The position numbers were made by a program, and so were the translations under genes. The notes beneath the pieces are model-generated. The model did no database searches, was not told the origin of the DNA, and was given only the letters and a program-made list of their open reading frames with translations. DNA of 64,000 bases. Origin: Tachypleus tridentatus. Its lineage: Eukaryota > Arthropoda > Merostomata > Xiphosura > Limulidae. This document shows, in pieces, positions 35,697-45,953 of the stretch (the stretch's first letter is position 1; each line of letters starts with the position of its first letter). The stretch covers positions 27,978,034 through 28,042,033 of the forward strand of contig NC_134829.1 of assembly GCF_004210375.1 (NCBI RefSeq). Reading direction: 5' to 3'.

Positions 35697-35787
35697 AGCA
35701 GTTATTTTTTTCCTAATATATTCACCACTAATATAAACTTGTGGGAAAATAAGGTGAGTAGCGGCGTATCATTGCAAACCATTTGTA
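35697..35787. repeat. Segment duplicated in inverted orientation at 38150-38250
   Basis: Read on the minus strand, this 3' flank of the SINE at 35788-36058 matches about 95 bp found inside the SINE insertion at 37903-38268, at roughly 92 percent identity by eye. Shared text includes CTTATTTTCCCAC, TTTATATTAGTGGT and ATATATTAGGAAAAAA. This is the evidence for 3' transduction. Confidence 0.8.
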
Positions 35788-36058
35788 TGGTTTGAATTTC
35801 GCGCAAAGCTACTCGAGGGCTATCTGCGCTAGCCGTCCCTAATTTAGCAGTGTAAGACTAGAGGAAAGGCAGCTAGTTATCACCATCCACCGCCAATTCT
35901 TGAGCTACTCTTTTTTTTACCAACGAATAGTAGGATTGACCGTAACTTTATAACGCCCCCATGGCTGAAAGGGGCGAGTATGTTTGATGTGATGGGATTC
36001 GAACCCGCGACCCTTGGATTACGAGTCGAATGCCTTAACCACCTCGCTATGCCAAGCC
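35788..36058 (-). mobile_element. SINE family A, full length with 14-bp target duplication
   Basis: A minus-strand copy flanked by GCAAACCATTTGTA (35774-35787) and GCAAACCATTGGTA (36059-36072). Its downstream flank (35697-35787) recurs attached to the SINE at 37903. Confidence 0.93.
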
Positions 36059-36194
36059 GCAAACCATTGGTAAATGCTCAATTTTAATACATACTGTGAA
36101 ACTATTATTCACAATATAAAACACAAATTGAAATGCGAGAAACTGGTTTGTTGGTATGAACGATTTTGAAGGTTTATCTAGGCTTCTCGACTCC

Positions 36195-36314
36195 TGCCCA
36201 GTGGCTCAGCATTAATTTGGTGGCTTATAACGCCAAAATTCGGGTTTCAATACTCACGATGGGTATAATATCGATACACCACTGTGTACATTGTTTTGCA
36301 CTAAAGAACAAAAC
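36195..36314 (+). mobile_element. SINE family C
   Basis: Head GCCCAGTGGCTCAGCA, with CGGGTTTCAATACTC as the B-box-like segment and a weak A-rich end. The copy is diverged. Confidence 0.7.
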
Positions 36315-36322
36315 GTTTCTAG

Positions 36323-36453
36323 TCCCTTACTCATTGCCTCAGTAGTAAGTTTGAGAACTTATACATTTTAAATCTTGAGTTCAATACCTATGGTAGGTAT
36401 AGTACAAATAGCTCGTTGTTTAGCTTCGTGCAACCCTACCAAGAAAAAAAAAA
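36323..36453 (+). mobile_element. SINE family C, diverged
   Basis: It follows the previous copy directly in the same orientation (CCTTACTCATTGCCTCAGTA head, GAGTTCAATACC B-box-like segment, AGCTTCGTGCA end, A-run tail). The tandem placement may reflect insertion into the tail of the first. Confidence 0.6.
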
Positions 36454-37449
36454 TCATTGAAAATAGAAATGTTAAATTGAGAAATTATTCTTTGCCGAAG
36501 GAATTATATGTAATTATTTGAAAGGAACATTTCATAATAACCAAAGATTCATCTGGAAATTACTGAACCGATGGCATAGGTAATACTATAGAAGTTGAAA
36601 CCAGTATAGAAAACTTTAAATAAAATTTATGCACAACTACTACATATAAGGTAGTGAGTTCAACTGATTTTTGTCATTGCTTTAATTTTGTAGTCAGATT
36701 TCGGAAACTTTCCTAAGCAAACAACATAAAAATCAAGCTAGTGGGGCAGTTACCCCACCAATGAAGTTCATTTACCAAATCAACGAACTTGTAAGTCCGA
36801 GATCATATTTTCTACTCGGACGACATGAAAGAAATAAAACAGGTCGAAATTTTCCACGTGAGATACTACTAGAAAGTGAAGTATTAATGCGGACTATATT
36901 TTCAGTTTTTAATTTGGATGTTAGCTAGAAGGGACATTACGTTAAGTTAATGGGAGTATCTCTAAATAGTTCTAGAAAATGTCACGAAAATCTAGTGTCT
37001 TTGCGAAGTATCTAGAATCAAGGCTAACTTATTAATACGAGAATCAGTGTCTTGCCTTCCACGAGTGTAAAATGAATACTGAGTACTTATTTTCAGTTTC
37101 TGGTGCAAACTAGAATACAAGAAAGTATATTTTTTGTTAGGCATAATACGGTTAGTGAAATATACCAGTTTGAATATCATTTGTAAACAGTGTATCAAGT
37201 AGAGCCTAGAAACAATGAGAAACTAATAAGCTGATTTGTTATATAGTTGCAAATACTGGTCTTCAAATCACTTTCAACAAATAGTTTTAAAGAACTTGCC
37301 CAATGAAAGAACAATTTTATAAGAAACTAAATGTATCAGCACTAACTGAATCTTAAAACAAAATACTTGAAAAGAAACTCAAAAGCATAATTTTGTGTCT
37401 TCGGGTTTTTTTTTTAGACTCATATAAAAACATTAATCTGTAGACATTT
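36454..37449. other. Unassigned DNA
   Basis: No gene or repeat was recognised. Confidence 0.4.
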
Positions 37450-37562
37450 GTTGTTTGTCGTTAAGCACAGAGCTACACAAAGAGCTCTCTGTGCTATGCC
37501 ACAACGGATATCGAAACCCAGTTTCTAGTGGGATAAATCCTTAGACAAATCGCTATGAAACT
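37450..37562 (-). mobile_element. SINE family C
   Basis: A minus-strand copy: TTGTTGTTTGTCGTTAAGCA tail side, ATATCGAAACCCAG B-box complement and a head near AAATCGCTATGAAACTGG. Diverged. Confidence 0.7.
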
Positions 37563-37902
37563 GGTTGACCTGTAGACGATAGTTTTGCTCGAAAACAAGA
37601 TCAACCATTTAAGTACATACATTCCAGGTCATTAGTCAGACTCAAGACGTAACATGCAGATAGCTGCTTAAATTTGTAAATAAAATTGTTGATAGATGTT
37701 TTTTGAGCAAAGAAAAAAAACACATTTGCTTAATTTCTATCATGCACAATTTGTTCTAAAAAGGACTATTTTTGCCCCAAAAAGTAAAGACAGCTGAATA
37801 AAACTGAATGAATCTAAGGCTAGTGATATAATTAATATTGATATTTGTTTGTGGGTTATTTTATATCATGAGGTGAAAATAATGCAGCATCCAGTCGACT
37901 TA

Positions 37903-38268
37903 GGCCCGGCATGGCCAAACGTGTTAAGGCGTGCGACTCGTAATCTGGGGGTCGCGGGTTCGCATCCTCGTCGCGCCAAACATGCTCGCCCTTTCAGCCG
38001 TGGGGGCGTTATAATGTGACGGTCAATCCCATATTCAATGGTAAAAGAGTAGCCCAAGAGTTGGCGGTGGGTGGTGATGACTAGCTGTCTTACACTGCTA
38101 AATTAGGGACGGCTTGCACAGATAGCCCTCGAGTAGCTTTGTGCGAAATAAACCATACCAATGGTTTGCAATGATATGCTGCTACTCTAACACCTTATTT
38201 TCCCACGAGTTTATATTAGTGGTAAATATATTAGGAAAAAATAACTGCTAATAAACAAACAAACAAAT
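37903..38268 (+). mobile_element. SINE family A with extra 3' segment (transduction candidate)
   Basis: The insertion is bounded by a 15-bp target duplication, CATCCAGTCGACTTA, at 37888-37902 and 38269-38283. Inside are a SINE A body (37903-38150, with a small deletion after GATGACTAGCTG), about 100 bp of non-SINE sequence (38150-38250), and only then the ATAAACAAACAAACAAAT tail. The extra segment matches the DNA downstream of the SINE at 35788-36058. The whole unit therefore moved together. Confidence 0.9.
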
Positions 38269-38346
38269 CATCCAGTCGACTTAATGAGATAAAATCATTT
38301 TATTTCCTTCTTTAAATATTTCTACACGTATAAACCACTTTTATAC

Positions 38347-39570
38347 TGTCGTAAATGTGGTTGTCCTATGTTTACTCGTTGTATAAAAATCGACTTAGTT
38401 GCTAAAGCTCAACACATTCCGTTTTGTCTTTTAATTCTCTTTCTTTTTTACCTCAACTAAGTTTAATCTTCACATGTCGGTTTTGTAATATTTTATTCTT
38501 GATACTTCAAGGTTTAACATGAACGTAACGACACATTACATCATCAAAAACACGTAACACCCTCTAGCTGATGAATAAATTACAACATCAATATATATCT
38601 TACAACACTGCCCCTTTCTGGTTTGTGAATTCCCTTGAAAAAGCTTAATACAAAAATAAAATGAAACATTACACTACACTGTCCATTCACCAAGTTTTTG
38701 TATGAGGGTTTGCTCTCATGAAGTCGACTTCATAAAGATAGGATTTCATCATTTTGTCCCTTGTTATTACTGACCATCCTGTCAATGAAAAAGTTCTCTC
38801 GCGATAGGTAAGTCAGTGAATTTATGGTTGGCTGCAGTCTTGTAATGTTTCGAAAGTACATGCTTCCAAAGAAAATAAGTGGGGATGACATTTGGCTTGA
38901 GTTATATATTCTCTGAATATCTACTCAACTTTGGGGTTTATACTCTCTTGCAACAAGAGCTATTAATTTATACCATGATATCTAGTTTGAATACAACATT
39001 ATCAGAACTAACATCATAATAACTTCTGGTCTATCACAAGTTGAGTTGAACCTTTCCTGAGTGAAGTCATTTTCCTTCTTTACATCTATGAGTCTTCTGA
39101 TAATTACTCCGGACATTCCAAATTATTTGATTCCATTGTGACATACTAAATACATAAACAATTATTGCTAATAACTACTGAACTGAGTATTTTCTTGAAG
39201 CTACAGTAACAATTGTTCCTTGGTAATCATCGTGTAATATGTCAGTATTTCCTGGTCATTGAATGTGAAGCCATCCTAATTTCACATCTATGTTCTTGCA
39301 TGAAGTCAGGTCTCAAGGTGTATTTCTCTTCAATGCAATCTTATACACACCACGAGGTGTAGACAAACTTTAAGGATAATTCACAAGGTCATTTTACATG
39401 AACTTTATGCCCACTTGCTGTTTGCACCAATCTTTCTTCTATTTTCATCTCTGGTGGCAAGTTCCCACCTTTCATTACCAAATCAAGTTGAACAGTTGTA
39501 GCTGTGGAACAAGTGTCAATCAGCATACCTTAATGTTTGCTGTAAGTCAACCCATGAATTTGTAGACTTA
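38347..39570 (-). mobile_element. Ty3/gypsy-type LTR retrotransposon remnant
   Basis: On the minus strand a protease segment is followed about 600 bp later by a polypurine tract (CCAGAAAGGGGCAG, 38621-38608). It runs straight into TGTTGTAAG, a plausible 3' LTR start at 38607. The LTR may end at about 38347 (TTTACGACA, roughly inverted to the start) and contains TATAAAAG and AATAAA-like signals. Most of pol is missing, no second LTR was found, and the frame is broken. The LTR limits are tentative. Confidence 0.6.
39255..39560 (-). pseudogene. Retrotransposon aspartic protease fragment
   Basis: On the minus strand, one frame with three stops reads GMLIDTCSTATTVQLD (retroelement active-site motif D-T-G-S, here D-T-C-S), then a hinge region with LVQTASGHKVHV, and later EEKYTLRPDFMQEHRCEI, which matches the I-L-G-x-D-F-L-x-x-H-x-C segment of gypsy-type proteases. 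The active-site Gly is Cys and stops are present, so it is non-functional. It belongs to the LTR element ending at 38347. Confidence 0.7.
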
Positions 39571-40242
39571 CTGGGCTTAAAATTCTGTAAGTACAAGCAG
39601 TGTAACTTTGTACAAATGTTATACAACGAATGGTATTTTTGTATTTCTTTAATTGACTGTTCCCTGTGCACCAGGTCAGAACTATAAGTAAAACAGGTTC
39701 ACACTATTATATTACCCTACAAATCTACATGTTTGTCAGTATATACCAATATAAATCGTTATTCAGGTTGTATAAGACTGAGATTAGCCCATTTGAAACA
39801 TTCAATAAGTAGCGACAATCATTGCTCTAAACACAGGTTCCCATTAATCTTTACCCTAATTTCGACTCTAAAGACCCCATGAGAACTGACTTCTTGTATT
39901 CTGACCTGTGATTTCGTTTATAATTTGTATTAAGTTGTGAAGTTTTCTGCATTCAGTGGAATTACTGGCATGCAGTTCTAAGTTCACATTGAAGTTGTCT
40001 GCGATCTCTAATATACATTTTGGTTCAACAGAAAGTTTCACAATTTTTATTCCCAGTTAATGATTACTTCCACATTGGCATGTTCAGTGGCCTTCAATTT
40101 TTTCAACACACCTCTCTCCACATCTAAGGTTAATTGTTGTGTTATAAGAGTGATGAATACATCTGATTATTCAATCACACAAGAGTTGCAGCGGGTGATG
40201 TTGATCAGTTTCCTTTCCTCTTGTTTGTTGCTTAAAAACAGA

Positions 40243-40300
40243 AGAATGGCTAGTGCAGATAGGCCTCGAGTAGCTTTGTGCGATATTCAACAAAAAGTAA
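40243..40300 (+). mobile_element. SINE family A, 3' end fragment
   Basis: GGCTAGTGCAGATAGGCCTC, GTAGCTTTGTGCGATATTC and a CAACAAAA end. Only the final 55-60 bp are present. Confidence 0.7.
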
Positions 40301-40540
40301 TCAGCACAATGGTAAAATAAATTTATATTATCATCGAAAAAAAAGACAATACAGGAATTATTTGGCAATTCACGATATTTAAAGTACAAAGTATCAAACG
40401 TTTTAATTTTACAAATAAATTAGCTTTCATTGTAACGCTAAATTTTGTCATTTAGGTTAATCCATAGAAGTGTATATATATATAGTGCTAAGACTTCAAT
40501 TTTATTCTGAAGAATAATGTACATACATCAGCATTATATG

Positions 40541-41067
40541 CTGATTTATTCCTGCCATTTTTGGAAGCAATGCTGGAAGTCTTCAACTGTTATATAACTA
40601 AGTTCTGCTTTCACATTATTATGGATGATGGGAATGTCATTAAATCTCTTTCAACTTAATTTTGATTTTTGGGAACAAAAAAATCACACGAGGCAAGATT
40701 AGGAGAATACGGGGTGGAAGGGTATCATGGGTATATTTTTTCTCCCATAAAGTCTTGAACAAATACAGCAGTGTGTGAAGACGCATGCAGACCTTATCAG
40801 TTAAAATCACCTGACACGATCCAGATGAAATGTCCAGTTCATCAGCAATTTCACGGAGAGTTAATCGTCGATCATTTCGAATTTTTTCTTCCATCTTAGC
40901 GACCGTTTCATCAATGAATGATGTTGGTGGTCGCCCAGAACGTGGGCCATCTTGGAAGTGTTTTATCCACTGATAAACGATAGCCAAACTTAATCAGTCA
41001 TCACCAAATGCAGTTCTTAACATTTCAAGGATTTCTGTTCCTTCTTTATCATTTTTCACACAAAACT
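40541..41067 (-). mobile_element. mariner-like transposon, internally deleted
   Basis: On the minus strand the N-terminal DNA-binding part is present: FGDD, VYQWIKHFQDG and SGRPPTSFIDETVAKMEE, then LTLREIADELDIS (second helix-turn-helix). It breaks off and joins directly to the C-terminal catalytic end (a YSPNLASCDFF-like stretch read in a second frame, LFPKIKIKLK in the open frame). The catalytic core between them is missing. One stop precedes the open frame at 40987. This is a dead, deleted copy. Terminal repeats were not delimited. Confidence 0.8.
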
Positions 41068-41344
41068 TGATGCAAACACGTTTCTCTTTTTTTCTGTCCA
41101 TTTTTATTACGACAGGGGCAAGAGATACGTCTGTGTTTGAACACGTTTTTTACAACACGAGTACAAGGTCTGTAGAAATGACTTGTTTGTGGGGTAGATC
41201 ACTATGTTTACTTTCTACACACCTCAGTGAAGCTCACTGCCACTGTACTGGTACCTGCAACAGAAGTCTTAAAACGTTTTGTTCAGACCTCTTATATAAG
41301 CAAATATATACATTCGTATATTAATCAAGTTGTGAAAAATGTCT

Positions 41345-41620
41345 TCAGTGCTCTATAGCTGAGCGTGTCATAGTTGATAACACGCCAAACTATGAATCCG
41401 GAACTCCATGGCTTGCATCCCGTTTCCATAAAATTGAATTCCGAATGTTTAGAGGCTGTGGGTGCGTTATAAGAGTGGCAGCCAACTACCACCATTTGAT
41501 TAGAGTAGTGGATGCTGTTGACTAATTAATTGCCTTTCTTCTAGTCTATTAGTTCAAAACTGTTAGGATAGCACAGAGTCTGGAGTAACTTGCGTTTTTT
41601 TTTTTTTTTTTTTACTGCTT
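41345..41620 (+). mobile_element. Highly diverged SINE-like element
   Basis: Weak similarity to family A in order: GTGGGTGCGTTATAAGAGTG, TTGACTAATTAATTGCC, TTCTTCTAGTC and a poly-T/A-rich end. It may be an older relative of family A. Confidence 0.35.
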
Positions 41621-41844
41621 AAATCATTTCCTAAACTTTCAAGACGGGTTCAGCCAGCCTATCAGCAAACAGTTATGTTTTAACTACGTCGAACCGCTAA
41701 GTTAACACATTAACGCATCTACTGCATAAATGCATCAAACCGAAACAACTAGCCTCAATGCACTCTGTACCAAATCGTGGGAAAACGAGCGCAAATTTAC
41801 GTCTTCCCACATTTTTTTTTATAATACCAGGAAAGTATCTTTGT

Positions 41845-41905
41845 TATCTAGCGGTGGGCAGACAAGAGATAGCTCATTGTGTAACCCTAAAAAATAAAGA
41901 AGAAT
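41845..41905 (+). mobile_element. SINE family C, 3' fragment
   Basis: CTAGCGGTGGGCAGACAAGA, then GATAGCTCATTGTGTAA and an A-rich tail. Only the distal half is present. Confidence 0.55.
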
Positions 41906-42099
41906 TTCTTCATCGATGAATATTAAAAAAGTTTTGTTCTTCGTAGTTTTTCATTAATATCTGGAATATATGAGATAAGATTACATTATGAGGCCATTAG
42001 CAGTTTAATAAAGCAGTTGGCTTAAGAACATCACTCTTATTTTACAAATGTTTCTTTGTTAAATTCCGTGCAAGGACTGCCTTCGATCTGATTATTGTT

Positions 42100-42370
42100 T
42101 GCTGATTTTTGCGTAAAAATACTCGAGAATTGTCAACGCTAGTTGTCTCTAATTTTGAAGTGATAGACAGGCAGGAGAGAAGCTAACCAACACCAACTGT
42201 CACCTAGACGTGTAAGACCGAAAACTGAATTTCTATGACCTTCTCATATTCTCATAATGCACTCAGACCCACAAAGTGCGGAGAGCTACATTTGTTTTGG
42301 AGGTTGGGAAGAGGACACAAACCGTCGAGCTTTAGCTCCACTGTTATAACCACTAGGCTTCGCGCAGGTA
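42100..42370 (-). mobile_element. Very diverged family A-like SINE
   Basis: The order TTTGCGTAAAAATACTCGAG, TGTCTCTAATTTTGAAGTG, AGACAGGCAGGAGAGAAGC parallels the 3' half of family A on the minus strand. The rest is barely recognisable. Confidence 0.4.
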
Positions 42371-44427
42371 TTGTACAGAGCTAGTATGTACATGTGAAAT
42401 GATGTTATTTACTCGTTTTGTATTTACTTCTTGTTTTGTTTTGCAAAATGCGGTAATTTTTTCAAGTACCTGCAGTGTCTTCAATTGTTGTATTAGAAAA
42501 AAAGAAATATATATTTAAAATAAAAGGCGATTTAGGAACCCAAAATGGACCAATTTTGAATTTTTTAAAATAATTCTAAAATAAATCTTATGCCCAAATA
42601 AATGCTTTGTCAAGTGAAGTTCATTTTCGGAAAGCCAGAATAGCTTGGACTTATTATATCATAAAAGTAAACATGCCCTATATTCAAACTCAGAAAACAT
42701 CCTTTCTTAGCTCTGGTGGTGTATGAACATTTTCCCCCATTTAAATCTTATTAATTTTTGCTTGTTATGTTCCTAAAAAACGAAATAATATGATAGGTAA
42801 AACTTTTATGGGCGTAGTTAACATTTGCCCGGGAAAATTACAGTTTTAATGAAAATTAGATAAAAATCGTATAAAATACCCAGTCATGTTTATAAATAAA
42901 ACAAACTGCTTAAACATTGATATTAACAAAAGGTCTTTTTGTGTAATCCTAATTTTAGCGTTGTAAATCCGTAGACTTACTGCTGCCCCATTTGAGAGCG
43001 AAGGGGAGGGAGGCATGTATATCGAAACCAAGATTTTTAGTGTTATAAGCTTTATAGTGTTATAATGAAATTTAAACTGATGAAATTGTCGTAAACTATA
43101 ACACCTAAGAAATAATGTTTTCTGGTTTTGATGTCACAAATCCAAAATGTCCGCCATTTGTAAAATGAAACTCAGTTGATAAAAATGTATTTTGGTAATA
43201 TTTTCAAAAACTTATGACGGAGCAATTTTGGAACTTAAGTAACTTTGTTTTTTAAATATAATTTTTGTCTATTTCAAGAATAGCATACACTAGATGCTTT
43301 AGGTTTTTGTTTTTTGCTGAATATGAATTAGAAAAAAAATACATATAAGAGATAATTTCGCACATACATTCCAATTGCAATATATTGCATCATACAATAA
43401 CTTAATTAACTGAACATTTGCTGTTACAAAGTAAATATTAAATAGTTTACGACCCACCACAATTTAGAGTGATAGATAGTTTTGCAGGACTATATGATTA
43501 TTTTGCTCACAAGGAAATGATTGTATTCTTGTTTAGCTTGACTATGATATAGATTGTAATATAAAAATGGGGCTCTGTGGTGGTAGTATAGGCGATGTAG
43601 ATCTGAAGACATTTATGTGATGAAGTACAACACCTAGTCGACTGTGTTATACACATTTTGGATGAGAATATTTGAAACAGTGCGATATGGCTAAGTTCAG
43701 GTTGTGGCTGCGGTAGTGGACGTATCTAGCTGAAAGATTTAATTCTCTGATACGCATATGTACACCACGAATATGACCGAACATGTCTCCCCCATGAACA
43801 CAGCAGATAGTCCGATAGCGGCTCATCTGTAGCAAAACACACATATATGACCAAACATACTACCAGCACCGTCGTATCCCTGATAACTATAAGCCATCTT
43901 GCAGTCTTTACGTACTAAGAGATTTTTTTTCACTCTACGCCTCGCCTGCATTTACTTATACAATACTAATAAACTATTTAAACATTCCTTGCATGTAAAA
44001 AAGGAGCAGGAAGAAGTGAGTGTATTGTTTTTAACTTGAACAAAATCTACGTGCCACATTAGATATGGGCCAAGTTAAGGCATAACTATCCCTAATTTTG
44101 AACGACTGATCAAATAGAGGATAACCATTCAGTAACTCAGTATACGGTTTTACTATCCTCTCTCCACCACACACTCAGAAAAAAATGCGAAATTTATTCA
44201 GCGATACATTGCGGGTTGATGCATGTTAACAGTTAGGTTATGCCTTAAACTAATGCCTGAAGTCTTGATAATTGTAAAATTCAATACATAACATTATTCC
44301 TGTACAATTTACTCTTATTTTTAAATCTACATTTAGCGACTGCAGACATTAAATGACAGTTAATAGTTCATAAGGCACTTATTGACATCTTAATACAACA
44401 GTGAATTTGTGAAGAAAAATGCTCAGA
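42371..44427. other. Unassigned DNA
   Basis: Mostly AT-rich. A family C-like minus-strand trace may lie at about 42935-43060 (AGCGTTGTAAATCCGTAGAC). No gene was recognised. Confidence 0.4.
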
Positions 44428-44690
44428 TTGTTTGTTTCGAATATCCGCGCAAAACTTCACAAGGGCTTTCTGCGCTAGACATTCCTAATTTTAATTCGAC
44501 AGGCTAGAAGGAAGGCAACTAATCAACAGTATACACCCCAAAGGTTTAGGCTTCTCTGATCTAATAGTGAGATTTGACTACTCTTCCAACGGTTCCAAAC
44601 TAGAGTGATATTTTGAGTCAAGACGTGATCTACGGACTCTGTGATTTTCAGTTCGGGACGTTAACTATTAGTCCCTGCACTGCACTACTC
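44428..44690 (-). mobile_element. SINE family A, diverged
   Basis: A minus-strand copy: GTTTGTTTCGAATATCCGCG, AAGGGCTTTCTGCGCTAGAC and AAGGAAGGCAACTAATCAAC are recognisable. The head half is strongly mutated. Confidence 0.7.
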
Positions 44691-44882
44691 AGACAGAAAT
44701 GTTGTTTCATTGATAGTGTAAAATAATCAGTCAAACAATGAACTCAAATGTGTATATGTTTAGATTTATTCGAGAGTTTCTAAACATCTTGATAGTCAAA
44801 TGTTAATTTCATGTATATTTAACAACACAAGTTGCTAAATGGTTTTATACCTAATTTACAAGAATACTTTCAAAAAGGTTTG

Positions 44883-45150
44883 AATTGTTTTGAATTTCGC
44901 GCAAAACTTCACGAGAGCCATCTGCGCTAACCACCCCTAATTTAGCAGTGTAAGACTAGAGGGAAGGCAACTAGTTATCACCACCCACAGTCAACTCTTA
45001 GGTTACTCTTCTACCAACGAATAGTGGGGATTAACCGTAACATTATAACGCTCCCACGGCTAAAAGGGGCGAGCATGTTTGGTGCAACGACATTCGAACC
45101 CGCGACCCTCGAATTACAAGTCGAGTGCCTTTAACCACCTGGCCATGCCC
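44883..45150 (-). mobile_element. SINE family A, full length
   Basis: A minus-strand copy with clear body and tRNA-like head (CGAACCCGCGACCCTCGAAT, CCACCTGGCCATGCC). Moderately diverged. Confidence 0.93.
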
Positions 45151-45824
45151 TCACTTATGTATATAAGTAAATATGAACTTTTAACTACATAATAAGCATC
45201 AAGAATACCCATAATTTAACTTAATGTGTCGTTGATATTATTTGGAATTCTGTGTCTGATGATGGTTGCACGTATTATGAAAACATTGTTTGTATTTTTT
45301 TATTTTGTTTACTAATATAAGAATGTTTTTACAATACATGACGAAATGTTTCAGGAAAGATTAGATTTCTTTGTTACTACGAAAGAAACGGAAAAACAAC
45401 ACCTGTTTTTGCTTTTATGTTTTTGTTTTGATTTAGCAACCAAATTCTTTCATCACCTCGTAGTTTGGGTAATATTTTTAAAGCATTACGTCATTCTAAA
45501 CATGTGCGCATGTAGACTTTGTAATGCTTTCATAGTATCAGCTGATCGAAGGTTGGCTTGGTGCCAAAATACAGCGACGCATAAAAATATGTTTCCAAGA
45601 CGATATGTGTAAGGTTTTCTCGTTACTGGTAATCTCTCCATTGTTACATTCGGTTCGAGTTTCGTTCGGTTTATTAAATGAAAGGTTAGTATTTCTGACC
45701 AGTAATTCAGGTTTCTGTATCTTCCTGTACAGATTAAGTCTTCACAGAAGAATAATTGCGCGAAATCCTCAACGGACAGTGATGTTCTACGGTAAAACGC
45801 TACATAATTCTCAATAAACCAAGT
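45151..45824 (+). other. 5' flank of the YdcF-like gene
   Basis: Presumably holds the promoter and 5' UTR of the gene at 45825. No TATA box or initiator could be assigned with confidence. An in-frame TGA at 45780-45782, 15 codons before the chosen ATG, limits the coding start. Open frames in 45346-45817 show no family similarity and are not continuous with the gene. Confidence 0.4.
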
Positions 45825-45953
45825 ATGGATAAAACAAACAAGCTAGGAAATCTATCAGAACACTTTAAATTAGACGATCGGGTGCCCGAAGAAGACTTGA
45901 TTCATGCTCAAACTTTGTGGGATTATCTCCTATTTCATCATGAGCTCAAAAAG
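45825..45953 (+). CDS. YdcF-like gene, exon 1 (codons 1-43)
   Basis: Starts at ATG 45825 and ends in ELKK before GTAAGA. It holds a charged N-terminus and the AQTLWDYLLFHHEL helix that precedes the first strand in bacterial relatives. Phase 0 at the end. Confidence 0.88.

Noticed and set aside
35880-36062. Short minus-strand protein, and similar ones at 8511, 32222 and 37866
   Set aside because: These are chance translations of SINE family A.
45346-45817. Two overlapping + strand frames just before the YdcF-like gene
   Set aside because: No similarity to DUF218 N-termini; an in-frame stop at 45780 separates them from the chosen ATG.
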